From NCBI RefSeq assembly GCF_001570585.1, contig NZ_BBXF01000006.1:124001-188000 (forward strand): a stretch of 64,000 nucleotides of DNA, in the 5' to 3' direction. Positions 15,774 to 24,585 of the stretch are shown in pieces. The notes beneath the pieces were generated by a model. The model ran no database searches and had not been told where the DNA came from. It worked only from the letters and a program-made list of their open reading frames with translations. How positions within the stretch are numbered: position 1 is the first letter of the stretch; the number at the start of each line of letters is the position of its first letter. The position numbers were made by a program, and so were the translations under genes. Source of the stretch: Herbidospora daliensis. GTDB lineage: Bacteria; Actinomycetota; Actinomycetes; Streptosporangiales; Streptosporangiaceae.

Positions 15774-16889
15774 ATGAAGATCGGCGTGCCCGCCGAGGTC
15801 AAGAACCACGAATATCGTGTCGCCGCGACCCCCGCGGGCGTCCACGAGCTGGTCGTCCACGGCCACGACGTCCATGTCCAGCGCGGCGCGGGCCTCGGTT
15901 CGCACATCCCCGACGAGGAGTACCTGGCGGCCGGCGCGAAGATCGTCGAATCGGCCGACGAGGTGTGGTCCGAGTCGGAGATGATCCTGAAGGTCAAGGA
16001 GCCGATCGCCGAGGAGTACCACCGGCTCCGCGAGGGTCAGGTGCTCTTCACCTACCTCCACCTGGCCGCCTCCCGGCCGTGCACCGACGCGCTCCTTTCG
16101 AGCCGCACCACGGCCATCGCCTACGAGACGGTCCAGATCGGCGGCGCGCTGCCGCTGCTGGCCCCGATGTCCGAGGTGGCCGGGCGGCTGGCGCCGCAGG
16201 TGGGGGCGTACAACCTGATGCGCTTCAACGGCGGCCGGGGCGTGCTCCCGGGCGGCGTGCCCGGCGTGGCGCCGGCGAAGGTCGTCGTCATCGGCGGCGG
16301 CGTCTCCGGCCTGCACGCCGCGCAGATCGCGGTCGGCATGGGCGCCGAGGTGACCATCCTCGACGTCAACATCGACCGCCTGCGCTTCATCGACGCGATC
16401 TACCAGGGCCGCCTCAAGACCCTGGTGTCCACGTCGTACGCCATCGAGAAGGCCTGCATGGAGGCCGACCTGGTGATCGGCGCCGTGCTGATCCCGGGCG
16501 CCAAGGCCCCCCAGCTGGTCTCGAACGCGCTGGTGGCCCGCATGAAGCCGGGTTCGGTGCTCGTCGACATCGCGATCGACCAGGGCGGCTGCTTCGAGGA
16601 CTCCCGTCCGACCACGCACGCCGAGCCGACCTTCACGGTCCACAACTCGATCTTCTACTGCGTGGCGAACATGCCGGGCTCGGTGGCCAACACCTCCACC
16701 TACGCCCTCACCAACGCCACCCTGCCCTACGCGGTCAAGCTGGCCGACCTGGGCTGGAAGAAGGCGCTGGCGGCCGACCCCGCGCTCGCGCTCGGGCTCA
16801 ACACCCACCAGGGTCTCGTCACCAACGAGCCGGTGGCGGTGGCGCACCAGCTGCCGTTCACCCCGGTCGGCGAGGTCATCGCGGCCTAG
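15774..16889 (+). CDS. ald: Alanine dehydrogenase
   Basis: NAD-dependent interconversion of L-alanine and pyruvate plus ammonia; 371 residues, exactly the family length. Catalytic residues K75 (ILKVKEP) and H96 (TYLHLAA) fall at the canonical numbers. The Rossmann motif VVVIGGGVSGLHAAQIA is about residue 170, and the pyruvate/NAD region MPGSVANTSTYALTNATLPY is about 301-320. Start ATG 15774 follows GAAAGGA. It is coupled to the aminotransferase upstream. Its stop (16887-16889) overlaps the stop of the convergent Sel1 gene. Confidence 0.97.
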   Translation: MKIGVPAEVKNHEYRVAATPAGVHELVVHGHDVHVQRGAGLGSHIPDEEYLAAGAKIVESADEVWSESEMILKVKEPIAEEYHRLREGQVLFTYLHLAASRPCTDALLSSRTTAIAYETVQIGGALPLLAPMSEVAGRLAPQVGAYNLMRFNGGRGVLPGGVPGVAPAKVVVIGGGVSGLHAAQIAVGMGAEVTILDVNIDRLRFIDAIYQGRLKTLVSTSYAIEKACMEADLVIGAVLIPGAKAPQLVSNALVARMKPGSVLVDIAIDQGGCFEDSRPTTHAEPTFTVHNSIFYCVANMPGSVANTSTYALTNATLPYAVKLADLGWKKALAADPALALGLNTHQGLVTNEPVAVAHQLPFTPVGEVIAA

Positions 16890-18286
16890 CTCAGGCCCAA
16901 ACGTTTTCGCAGGTCACGGGCCGTCTCCAGGACCCGCTCCACTTCGGTGGGGGTGGGCCAGGGGGCGGTCCCCGGCCGTAGCAGGGTGGCCCGCACGGCC
17001 GCGAGGTGCTCGACCGCGCCGACGTGCAGGCCGCTCTTCTCGGCCAGCCAGGTGATCGGGTCGATCGGGTCGCGCAGCCGCCGGGTGACCATGTCCCAGG
17101 TGCCCAGGATCTCGCTCAGCTCGGCCACGTCGAGGCTGGTCTCGCCGCGCCGTCCGGCCGCCGCGACGGCCAGTTCGGCCCGCGCGGCCAGTTCGGGCTC
17201 GGCCGGCCGGTCCCAGCCCGGCGTCTTCGGCAGGTTGCTCCACCGCTCGGCCTCCATGGCCCGGTCGGTGGCCGTCAGCAGCGTGGCCAGCTCCAGCGCG
17301 GCCCGGTAGTGGCCCTGCGCCGCCGCCTGCCGCAACCAGTGCTCGCCGCCGCTCATGTCGGCGTGCTCGGCGATCAGCAGCAAACCGAAGTTGTACGCCG
17401 CCTCGGCGTCGCCGCTCGCCGCCGCGCGCCCGAACCAGTGGGAGGCGGCCCGCGCGTCGTCGAGCTCGACGCAGACGAACCCGGCCATGCGCTGGTCGTC
17501 GACCCGCCCCGTGCCGGCGGCCCGCTCGAACCAGGCCCGCGCCGTGCGCAGGTCTCGCCTGGCCAGCGCCAGGTTGCCCAGCTGGGAGGCGGCCCCCGGG
17601 TGGTCGTGCTGGGAAGCCAGCCGGTAGAGCACCTCGGCGCCCTCGGGGTCGCGCAGGGCGTGCAGCAGCAGCCCCAGGTGGTAGGCGGCCTCGGCGTGCC
17701 CGCCCCGGGCCGCGAACTCCCACCAGTGCCGCGCGTCGCCCTCCTCGCCGCCCGAGTAGCCGAGGAAGCCCAGGTCGTGGGCGCTGGTCAGGTCGCCGTC
17801 GAGGGCGGCCCTGCGGTGCCAGTCGCGGGCGCGCGTCAGTTCTCCCGCGTCCTCGCAGAGCAGCGCCAGTCTTCTGGACGCCCGCCGCGACCCGGCGGAG
17901 GCGGCCGTCTCGTACCAGTGGAAGGCGGCGGGGGCGTCGCCCTTCTGCTCCAGCAGCAACGTGGCCAGGTTGGCGGCGGCCTCGGCGTCGCCGGTGCCGG
18001 CGGCCAGTTCGTACCAGCGCAGCGCCTCGTCGAGCGAACCGTGCTTCTCGTGCCACTTGCCGAGGTTGAACGCGCTGTCGACGTTGCCGGCCCCGGCCGC
18101 CCGCTCCCACCAGTGGCGGGCCGCCGAGCGGTCGCCGCGCTGGGCGTAGAGCCGCCCCAGCAGGTGGGCCGCGCGGGCGTCCCCCGCCTGAGCGGCGGCG
18201 TGCAGATCGTCGCCCTCGCCGTCGGCGGCGGGGCGGGGCGGCGGGACCTGTGCGGTCCGGGCCGACACCTCAGGCCACATTGTCAT
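16886..18286 (-). CDS. Sel1/TPR-repeat protein
   Basis: 466 residues from ATG 18286 (the frame is open 11 codons further). Residues about 30-350 are a run of Sel1-like repeats of about 36 residues, each with the pattern A-x2-G-x4-A-x-(Y/F)-x-LG-x-L and ending in W-(Y/F/W)-x-x-A-A. Examples are ARHWWERAAGAGNVDSAFNL, EALRWYELAAGTGDAEAA and RAWFERAAGTGRVDD. Nine or so repeats precede a distinct C-terminal region (about 370-466) with the segment ITWLAEKSGLHVGAVEHLAAVRA. Such proteins are protein-interaction scaffolds; no specific function can be assigned. Confidence 0.85.
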   Translation of the reverse strand: MTMWPEVSARTAQVPPPRPAADGEGDDLHAAAQAGDARAAHLLGRLYAQRGDRSAARHWWERAAGAGNVDSAFNLGKWHEKHGSLDEALRWYELAAGTGDAEAAANLATLLLEQKGDAPAAFHWYETAASAGSRRASRRLALLCEDAGELTRARDWHRRAALDGDLTSAHDLGFLGYSGGEEGDARHWWEFAARGGHAEAAYHLGLLLHALRDPEGAEVLYRLASQHDHPGAASQLGNLALARRDLRTARAWFERAAGTGRVDDQRMAGFVCVELDDARAASHWFGRAAASGDAEAAYNFGLLLIAEHADMSGGEHWLRQAAAQGHYRAALELATLLTATDRAMEAERWSNLPKTPGWDRPAEPELAARAELAVAAAGRRGETSLDVAELSEILGTWDMVTRRLRDPIDPITWLAEKSGLHVGAVEHLAAVRATLLRPGTAPWPTPTEVERVLETARDLRKRLGLS

Positions 18287-18344
18287 GCCCGACAGAGTTG
18301 CATGTAACGGTCTGGTCACGGATGGTGATTGCCAGTTTCTTACC

Positions 18345-19163
18345 TCAGCGGATGCTGATGAATCCCGAGAACATGCCCATGCCGCACGAGTATCGGACCG
18401 TCCCCGGGCCCCGCGCGGGAAGCCGTATCGTGACCTGCCCGGTCTCCGGCAGGGCGACGTCGCGGCCGTCGATCACGACCGTGGTGGTGCAACTGCGGTT
18501 GGCCTCGGTACGGAAGACCACCACGATCTCCCGATGCGCCGCGGCCGAGATGCCCACCGGCCGGAACCCGCCCGGGGTCGCCCAGACCACGTTCCCGGCC
18601 GAGGCGGCGACGGCGGGGCTGTCGGGCAACCAGCCGCCGAGGCGTACCCCGGAGAAGACGGTGAACAGACCGGCGGCGATCACCACCACCCCGGCCCACC
18701 GGGCCAGCCGCTTGAGCACGATGCCGACCAGCGCGAACGCCGGAGAGCTCCCCAGCACGAACCCGCCCATCAGCACCGCCCCGGCCAGCGCCGACCCGCC
18801 GGAGACCGCCACGAGCTCGGTGCTCAGCGTCACCCCGCACGGCACCAGGATCGTCGCCGCCCCGCGCGCGAACGGGCTCCCGGTGAGCGGCCGGCACGCC
18901 ATCGGCCTGCGGAGCAGCGCGACGCCCGCGACCACCACGCCGATCCCGGCGGCGACCAGCACCATCGCCCGCACGGCCGGGGCGATCACCAGCGCCGACC
19001 CGACCAGCCCGAGCAGCGCTCCCAGCACCACGTGGACGAGGGCCCGCCCGGCCAGGAAGGCCCAGATGCGGTCGACCCCCGCGATCAGCCCACCCTGGAC
19101 GGCCGTGCACGACACGGAGCCCGCGAGCAGCCCGGCGCCCACCCCGCCGGCGAACAAGGCCAT
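18345..19163 (-). CDS. UreH/TauE-like membrane protein fused to a copper-type (cupredoxin-like) domain
   Basis: 272 residues. Residues about 1-190 contain six hydrophobic segments (ALFAGGVGAGLLAGSVSC, LVHVVLGALLGLVGSALVI and others), as in the urease accessory UreH / sulfite exporter TauE family. Residues about 195-272 form a beta-rich extracytoplasmic domain ending TVRYSCGMGMFSGFISIR; the preceding SCTTTVVIDG plus C-G-M-G-M resembles copper-binding cupredoxin-like tails. A heavy-metal (copper) handling role is inferred. GTG 19166 is an alternative start. No metal-responsive regulator is adjacent; the gene downstream on the strand is the Sel1 protein 58 bp away. Confidence 0.8.
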   Translation of the reverse strand: MALFAGGVGAGLLAGSVSCTAVQGGLIAGVDRIWAFLAGRALVHVVLGALLGLVGSALVIAPAVRAMVLVAAGIGVVVAGVALLRRPMACRPLTGSPFARGAATILVPCGVTLSTELVAVSGGSALAGAVLMGGFVLGSSPAFALVGIVLKRLARWAGVVVIAAGLFTVFSGVRLGGWLPDSPAVAASAGNVVWATPGGFRPVGISAAAHREIVVVFRTEANRSCTTTVVIDGRDVALPETGQVTIRLPARGPGTVRYSCGMGMFSGFISIR

Positions 19164-19266
19164 CACCAGCGCAACCTAACGTGACCGGCCGGACGCGAGA
19201 AGTGGCCCGGATGCCACTCCCTCCGTACCTGGCCGCAGCACGGAAAGCGCTTACCGGGCTATTCCA

Positions 19267-19914
19267 TCACGTCCACCCCGGCCTGACCAGGCCCGATTCG
19301 TAGGCGATCACCACGAGCTGGGCGCGGTCGCGCGCCCCGAGCTTCATCATCGCCCGGCTGACGTGGGTCTTCGCCGTGGCGGGCGACATGAACAACTTCC
19401 CGGCGATCTCGTCGTTGGTCAGCCCGTTGCCCACCAGGGCGAGCACCTCGCGCTCCCGCTCGGTGAGGGAGCCCAGCTCCTTCGGCACGACTGGCGCCTT
19501 CGCCCGCGAGGCGTATTCGGCGATCAGCCGCCGGGTCACGCCGGGCGACAACAACGCCGCACCGCCCGCCACCACCCTGACCGCCTGGATGAGCTCGGCC
19601 GGCTCGGTGTCCTTGACCAGGAAGCCGCTCGCGCCGCTCCGGAGCGCCTCGAAGACGTACTCGTCGAGCTCGAAGGTGGTCAGCATGACCACCTTCGGCC
19701 CCGGCGGCATCAGCCGGACCGCCGTCAGGCCGTCGGTGCCGGGCATGCGGATGTCCATCAGCACCACGTCGGGGGAGTGCTCCCCGGCCAGCCGCACCGC
19801 CTCGGCCCCGTCGCCGGCCTCGGCGACCACCTCCATGCCCTCCTGCGCGTCGAGCAGCGCCCGGAACCCTGCCCGGACGAGGGCCTGGTCGTCGGCCAGC
19901 AGGATCCTGATCAC
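19267..19914 (-). CDS. NarL/LuxR-family response regulator
   Basis: 215 residues: receiver domain (about 1-120) with acidic pocket ADD (7-9), phospho-acceptor D54 in VVLMDIRMPG, and K at LVKDTEP. The C-terminal LuxR HTH (about 148-210) reads LTEREREVLALVGNGLTNDEIAGKLFMSPATAKTHVSR. Its ATG overlaps the histidine kinase stop (ATGA), so the two are a cognate pair. Output targets are unknown. Confidence 0.96.
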   Translation of the reverse strand: MIRILLADDQALVRAGFRALLDAQEGMEVVAEAGDGAEAVRLAGEHSPDVVLMDIRMPGTDGLTAVRLMPPGPKVVMLTTFELDEYVFEALRSGASGFLVKDTEPAELIQAVRVVAGGAALLSPGVTRRLIAEYASRAKAPVVPKELGSLTEREREVLALVGNGLTNDEIAGKLFMSPATAKTHVSRAMMKLGARDRAQLVVIAYESGLVRPGWT

Positions 19915-21032
19915 GGGCTCTCCTTCACGGGGATCGGGGCGGGGATCGGGAGGGTGGCGGCCACCCGGAAACCGGTGTCATGGGGGCCCGCCGTCAGCGA
20001 GCCGCCCAGGGCCGAGGCGCGTTCGCGCATGCCGGGGATGCCGTTGCCGCCGCCCAGATCGGTGACCGCGTCGCGTTTCCCGGCGCCGTCGTCGGTGACC
20101 GTGACGGCCAGCACGTCGTCGCCGTATTCGAGCGTGACGACCACCGACGAGCCGGGGGCGTGCCGGGTCACGTTGGTGAGGCTCTCCTGGACGATCCGGT
20201 AGGCCGCCCGGTCGGGGCCGTGGGGGATCGGCCTGACCTCGCCGGTCCGCACGAGCTTGACGTCGAGGCAGCTGCGGTCGGCCAGGTCGTCGAGGCGGTC
20301 GAGCCCGGCGGTCGGGGTGCGGGGCGCGCCCTCGCGCAGCACGTCGAGCACGCCACGCATCTCGCTCAGCACGTCCTTGGACGCCGTCTTGATCGTCGAC
20401 AGGGCGCTGCGGGCCTGCTCGGGATGGGTCTCGATCAGGTGCAGCGCGGTCGAGGCCTGCACGTGGATGAGCGAGATGTTGTGCGCCAGCACGTCGTGGA
20501 GCTCCTGGGCCATGGTCAGCCGCTCCTCGCTGGCCTGCCGACGTTCCTCCTCGGCCGCCTTCTGGGCCTTCTCGGCCCGGCGTTCGCGAAAGGCCCGGAT
20601 CCACTCGGCGAAGACCAGCACCAGCAGCAGGCACGCCGCCACGGTGAGGTTGTGGAACCAGCCGGCGTTTCCCTCTGCGAACCAGGTGGTGTAGACGACG
20701 ACGAAGACGAGCGCCGCCAGGCCCCCCGCCCACGCCGGGCGCCGGTGACCGGAGACCAGGGTGTGCACGATCATGATGATCGGCGTCAGGAACACCGGCC
20801 CGTAGGCGAAGCCGCACGCCAGGTAGACCGCGGTCGCCGCGAGGGTGACGGCCATGGCCGCGACGGGCCGCCGCCGCATCCACAGGATCATCGCGGGGCC
20901 GACGAGCAGGAGCAGGTAGCCCCGCCAGTCGAGGGGGGCGCGGGTGGGCTGGCCGTATTGGGCCCCCACGGACGCGGCGGTCTGCACCACCGCCGCGACG
21001 ATGGCGTGCACCACGTCTCTGCGCTCGACCAC
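19911..21032 (-). CDS. NarL-type sensor histidine kinase (HisKA_3)
   Basis: 373 residues from GTG 21032. The N-terminal half (about 7-145) has five or six TM segments with short loops, so it is a membrane-embedded sensor. HisKA_3 dimerisation motif MAQELHDVLAHNISLIHVQ carries phosphorylated H179. The ATPase domain has N-box IVQESLTNVTRHAPG and G-box VTDDGAGKRDAVTDLGGGNGIPGMRERASALGG. Phosphorylates the response regulator encoded directly downstream. A gamma-glutamyltransferase gene is divergent 127 bp away; whether it is a target is unknown. Confidence 0.95.
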   Translation of the reverse strand: MVERRDVVHAIVAAVVQTAASVGAQYGQPTRAPLDWRGYLLLLVGPAMILWMRRRPVAAMAVTLAATAVYLACGFAYGPVFLTPIIMIVHTLVSGHRRPAWAGGLAALVFVVVYTTWFAEGNAGWFHNLTVAACLLLVLVFAEWIRAFRERRAEKAQKAAEEERRQASEERLTMAQELHDVLAHNISLIHVQASTALHLIETHPEQARSALSTIKTASKDVLSEMRGVLDVLREGAPRTPTAGLDRLDDLADRSCLDVKLVRTGEVRPIPHGPDRAAYRIVQESLTNVTRHAPGSSVVVTLEYGDDVLAVTVTDDGAGKRDAVTDLGGGNGIPGMRERASALGGSLTAGPHDTGFRVAATLPIPAPIPVKESP

Positions 21033-21113
21033 GGTGTCACGTTAGGCGACGCCAGTGGGCATGACATCCATCAGCGGGGGCAGCCCGCACTACACCGTCG
21101 GGCGTACCGGGTC

Positions 21114-21141
21114 TTGACATGTCCGGTCATCCTTGGATGAT
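21114..21141 (+). promoter_or_regulatory. Sigma-70-like promoter of gamma-glutamyltransferase gene
   Basis: TTGACA at 21114-21119 and GATGAT at 21136-21141 with 16-bp spacing, about 20 bp upstream of the start codon. The -35 box is a perfect consensus, the -10 weak. GGAGGTG ribosome site at 21150-21156. Confidence 0.5.
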
Positions 21142-21159
21142 CGCAAAGTGGAGGTGACC

Positions 21160-22896
21160 ATGAGACGCGTCACAGGCGCCGCGCTCGGGATCGTCGTACT
21201 GGGGGCGCTCGTCGCCCCGCCCGCCCAGGCCCGGCCGCAGGTGGAGAAGAAACCCGTCGCCGAGGGCTACGACGGGGCCGTGGCCACCGTCGACCTGGAG
21301 GCCAGCAAGGTCGCGCTCGGCGTGCTGAAGAACGGCGGCAACGCCATGGACGCCGCCGTCGCCGGGGCCGCCGCGCTCGGGGTCACCGAGCCCTACTCGG
21401 CCGGGCTGGCCGGCGGCGGCTTCATCGTCTACTACGACTCCCGCTCCCGCCGGGTGGTGACCGTCGACGGCCGCGAGACCGCCCCGGCGGCGATGACGTC
21501 CACGACCTTCGAGGGCATCCCCTTCGACCAGGCCGTCACCAGCGGCCTGTCGGTCGGCGTGCCCGGCTCGGTGGCCCAGTGGGACCTGGCGCTGCGCCGC
21601 TTCGGCACGATCACGCTGAAGAAGGCCCTGAAGCCCGCCGCCGACCTGGCCCGCCGGGGCTTCCCCGTCGACCAGACCTTCTACGACCAGACCGCCGCCA
21701 ACGCGGCCCGCTTCGCCGACTTGACCTCCACGGCGGCCCTCTACCTGCCGGGAGGCGCGCCGCCCCCGGTCGGGTCGACGTTCCGCAACCCCGACCTGGC
21801 CCGCACCTACCAGGAGCTCGGCGACAAGGGCCCCTCCTGGCTCTACGGCGGGAAGCTCGGCCAGGAGATCGTCGCCACCGTCAAGAACCCGCCCGTCACC
21901 CCCGGCTCGGCCCGCAACGTCCGGCCGGGCCTGATGGAGCTGTCCGACCTGCGGGCCTACCGGGCGCTCACCCCCGAGCCGACCAAGGTCCGCTGGCACG
22001 GACTCGACGTCTACGGCATGGCCCCGCCGTCCTCCGGCGGCTCGACCGTCGGCGAGGCGCTCAACATCCTGGAGAACGTCGGCCCGGCCGACCTGGGCGA
22101 CTACCTGAACGCCAGCAGGCTGGCCTTCGCCGACCGCAACGCCTACGTGGGCGACCCGGCGTTCGTCGACGTCCCGCTGCGGCAGCTCCTGTCGGAGGGC
22201 TTCGCCAAGGAGCGGGCCTGCCTGATCGGCGACGCCGCGCTGCCCCACCCGGCGGCTCCCGGCCAGCCCGATGGCGTCTACGGCCCCTGCGCCGCCCCCG
22301 CTCCGGCGCCCGAGAGCAAGGAGCAGCAGCCCGAAGGGCCCGAGACCACCCATTTGGTCGTCTCCGACCGGTGGGGGAACGTGGCGGCGTACAACATCAC
22401 CATCGAGCAGACCGGCGGCGCCGGGATCGTGGTGCCCGGCCGGGGCGTGCTGCTCAACAACGAGCTGACCGACTTCACCTTCGGCCCGGCGCCGGGCGAT
22501 CCCAACCTGCCCGCCCCGGGCAAGCGCCCGCGCTCCTCGATGGCCCCGACGATCGTGTTCAAGGACGGCAGGCCGCTGCTGGCGGTCGGCTCGCCCGGCG
22601 GCGCGACGATCATCACGACCGTGCTGCAGATCCTGCTCAACCGCTTCTCGTTCGGCATGTCGCTGCCCGACGCGGTGGCCGCCCCGCGCGCCTCGCAGCG
22701 CAACATCGCGGCGACCCAGGCCGAGCAGGCGTTCATCGACCGCCACGGCGCCGAGCTGACCGCCAAGGGCCACACGTTCGCGCTCACCCCGGAGATCGGC
22801 GCCGCGACCGCGCTGGAGTTCCTGAAGCACGGCAAGGTCCAGGCCGTCGCCGAACCGACCCGAAGGGGCGGCGGTAGCGCGCTCGTCGTTCGGTAG
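21160..22896 (+). CDS. ggt: Gamma-glutamyltransferase (secreted)
   Basis: Cleaves the gamma-glutamyl bond of glutathione and related compounds, transferring it to water or amino acids. 578 residues from ATG 21160, preceded by GGAGGTG. Signal peptide about 1-25 (AALGIVVLGALVAPPAQARP) predicts export. The proenzyme is expected to self-cleave before T396 in ETTHLVVSD, the N-terminal nucleophile motif. The glycine-rich SAGLAGGGF about residue 85-93 and GGSTVGEALN also fit, and a catalytic GSPGGATI loop follows. Length is normal. It stands alone between its promoter and a strong hairpin. Confidence 0.95.
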   Translation: MRRVTGAALGIVVLGALVAPPAQARPQVEKKPVAEGYDGAVATVDLEASKVALGVLKNGGNAMDAAVAGAAALGVTEPYSAGLAGGGFIVYYDSRSRRVVTVDGRETAPAAMTSTTFEGIPFDQAVTSGLSVGVPGSVAQWDLALRRFGTITLKKALKPAADLARRGFPVDQTFYDQTAANAARFADLTSTAALYLPGGAPPPVGSTFRNPDLARTYQELGDKGPSWLYGGKLGQEIVATVKNPPVTPGSARNVRPGLMELSDLRAYRALTPEPTKVRWHGLDVYGMAPPSSGGSTVGEALNILENVGPADLGDYLNASRLAFADRNAYVGDPAFVDVPLRQLLSEGFAKERACLIGDAALPHPAAPGQPDGVYGPCAAPAPAPESKEQQPEGPETTHLVVSDRWGNVAAYNITIEQTGGAGIVVPGRGVLLNNELTDFTFGPAPGDPNLPAPGKRPRSSMAPTIVFKDGRPLLAVGSPGGATIITTVLQILLNRFSFGMSLPDAVAAPRASQRNIAATQAEQAFIDRHGAELTAKGHTFALTPEIGAATALEFLKHGKVQAVAEPTRRGGGSALVVR

Positions 22897-22905
22897 ACAC
22901 GTCAA

Positions 22906-22935
22906 AACCGCCGGCGGGCGCGGTCGCCGGCGGTT
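22906..22935. terminator. Bidirectional terminator hairpin
   Basis: AACCGCCGGCG (22906-22916), 8-nt loop, CGCCGGCGGTT (22925-22935): perfect 11-bp stem flanked by AAAA on the left and TT on the right, between the convergent ggt and small membrane protein genes. On the minus strand the AAAA gives a short U tract, so it can serve both directions. Confidence 0.85.
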
Positions 22936-22953
22936 CTGCTCGTGGAGGTCTTC

Positions 22954-23139
22954 CTAGGCCAGGAAGGCGAAGTAGCCGACGACCGCCACCACGATCACCA
23001 GGGCGACGCCCAGGGCGATGTAAAGGGGGAGGCGCGACGACTCCTGCTGCTGGGCCTCCTGCGCGGCCTCTTCCTGGTTGCGGGCGAAGGCGCGGAAGGC
23101 CTGCGTGTTCCCGGCCGGGTCAACCTGTGGGTCAGACAT
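22954..23139 (-). CDS. Small single-pass membrane protein
   Basis: 61 residues. The hydrophilic N-terminal half is rich in Gln/Glu/Ala (ARNQEEAAQEAQQQESS), followed by one C-terminal TM helix about residues 39-60 (YIALGVALVIVVAVVGYFAF). No signal peptide, so probably a tail-anchored protein with its N-terminus in the cytoplasm. It is supported by clean codon usage, its isolated position and the terminator at its 3' end. Function unknown. Confidence 0.75.
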   Translation of the reverse strand: MSDPQVDPAGNTQAFRAFARNQEEAAQEAQQQESSRLPLYIALGVALVIVVAVVGYFAFLA

Positions 23140-23256
23140 GTCACGAACTCTAGCGACACACCATGCCCACGAGACACCAATATGTCGTTATTGCTAGTTT
23201 TGAGGAATCCGGCCCCATGGCCGGGACCGGTGTGCAAGGCGGATACCTTGTGAGTC

Positions 23257-24033
23257 ATGCTGCGCACCCTGTTCGCTCCCCGGCTGGTGGGCCTCCACCT
23301 GCTGGTGATCGGGGTTCTGGTGGCCTTCGCCCTGCTCGGCCGCTGGCAGCTCGGCGTCTTCACCGACTCCGGGCAACCCCGGGCCGCCGCCGACCCGGCC
23401 CCCGTCGCGCTGACCGACCTCAGCGTCCCCGGCGAACGCGTGACCGCCGACGAGGTCGGCCGCCGGGTCACCGCCACCGGCACCTATGACGCCGGCGCGC
23501 AGCTGCTGGTCGCCGACCGCGAACCCGACGTCGCCGCCCCCGGCGGCCGGGCCTCGGCCGGCCAGGGATTCTGGCTGCTCACCCCGCTGACCCTCACCGA
23601 CGGCTCGACCATGCCGGTGGTCCGGGGCTGGGTGGCCTCACCCGACGACCCGGCCGCGGCCGTGCCGGCGGGCGAGGTGAGCGTGACCGGCCGCCTGCGG
23701 GCGCCCGACCAGTCCGACGCCGTCCAGCGCGGCGGCACCCTGCCCAGCGGGCAGGTCGCGACGGTCTCGACGGCCGAGCTGATCAACCTGTGGACGGGCG
23801 ACCTGCGCGACGGCTTCGTCGTGGCGACCCAGCAGACGCCCGCCCTGTCGGCCACCCCGGTGGCCGTGCCCGCCCCCACCCAGGGGGCCGCGCTGACCTG
23901 GCGCAACCTGGCCTACGCGGCCCAGTGGTGGATCTTCGCGGCATTCGCCGTCTACATGTGGTTCCACTTCGTCCGCGACGCCGTGCGAAGCAACGTACGA
24001 TCCGAAGACCCCGAACCCGAGCCGGAGACGTGA
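23257..24033 (+). CDS. SURF1-family cytochrome oxidase biogenesis protein
   Basis: 258 residues with the SURF1 topology: TM about 10-30 (LVGLHLLVIGVLVAFALLGRWQLGVF), a large extracytoplasmic loop, and TM about 220-240 (WWIFAAFAVYMWFHF). Family motifs GRWQL after TM1 and VVRGWVASPDD in the loop are present. SURF1 helps insert haem a into the oxidase. The next gene (DUF3817) overlaps by 4 nt (GTGA). ATG 23257 is the first start after the low-GC promoter stretch at 23170-23210. Confidence 0.92.
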   Translation: MLRTLFAPRLVGLHLLVIGVLVAFALLGRWQLGVFTDSGQPRAAADPAPVALTDLSVPGERVTADEVGRRVTATGTYDAGAQLLVADREPDVAAPGGRASAGQGFWLLTPLTLTDGSTMPVVRGWVASPDDPAAAVPAGEVSVTGRLRAPDQSDAVQRGGTLPSGQVATVSTAELINLWTGDLRDGFVVATQQTPALSATPVAVPAPTQGAALTWRNLAYAAQWWIFAAFAVYMWFHFVRDAVRSNVRSEDPEPEPET

Positions 24034-24341
24034 CCGTGGAATCCGCCCTCAAGCCGTTCCGAGTGATGGCCTACATCGTCGGCTGCATGCTGCTCGTGCT
24101 GGTGACCGGAATGGTCCTGCGCTACGGGTTCGACATCCCCGGGCCGTCGCAGATCATCTCGCCGATCCACGGCTTCCTCTACATGGTCTATCTGGTCGCC
24201 ACCATCAACCTGGGCCTCAAGGCCCGCTGGTCGTGGGGCTACATCCTGGGCGTGATGCTGGCCGGCACCGTGCCGTTCCTGTCGTTCTACTTCGAACGGC
24301 GGGTCACCGACCGGGTTCACGCCCAGGTCGCGGCGGCCTAG
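24030..24341 (+). CDS. DUF3817 integral membrane protein
   Basis: 103 residues starting with GTG in the GTGA overlap with SURF1. Three TM segments: about 11-31 (VMAYIVGCMLLVLVTGMVLRY), 45-62 (HGFLYMVYLVATINLGLK) and 68-88 (WGYILGVMLAGTVPFLSFYFERRV). The HGFLYMVYL and GTVPFLSFYFER motifs are those of DUF3817 (YdzA-like). Function unknown; frequently linked to SURF1 in actinobacteria. Its stop is adjacent to the stop of the convergent small gene. Confidence 0.88.
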   Translation: MTVESALKPFRVMAYIVGCMLLVLVTGMVLRYGFDIPGPSQIISPIHGFLYMVYLVATINLGLKARWSWGYILGVMLAGTVPFLSFYFERRVTDRVHAQVAAA

Positions 24342-24533
24342 CTAGCGGCCGATGCCCCGGCGGCGCAGGCGCAGGATCCGCCGCCGCTGCGATTCGTCGA
24401 GCATGAACCAGGCGACGACGGGCGCCCCGAGGAGCCCGACCACCACCAGGAACGAGATGAGTCCGGGCAGCAGCCAGATGGCGAGCAGCGAACCGATGCC
24501 CGCACCGACGTAGTACTTGGCGAGTGGCGACAT
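24342..24533 (-). CDS. Small two-helix membrane protein
   Basis: 63 residues. A hydrophobic stretch about 8-45 (VGAGIGSLLAIWLLPGLISF then VGLLGAPVVAWFM) forms two helices, followed by a very basic tail DESQRRRILRLRRRGIGR that should stay in the cytoplasm. Directly convergent with the DUF3817 gene (stop codons adjacent, no gap). Family not recognised. Confidence 0.7.
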   Translation of the reverse strand: MSPLAKYYVGAGIGSLLAIWLLPGLISFLVVVGLLGAPVVAWFMLDESQRRRILRLRRRGIGR

Positions 24534-24585
24534 TGGGGCCCCTTCGGATCATTCGCGATGCATCTCAATACTGGACGATGGATCC

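Noticed and set aside
21127-22905. Minus-strand frame of 592 codons opposite ggt
   Set aside because: No recognisable motif, repetitive GxVxxG text, exactly antisense to a complete gamma-glutamyltransferase with signal peptide, promoter and ribosome site.
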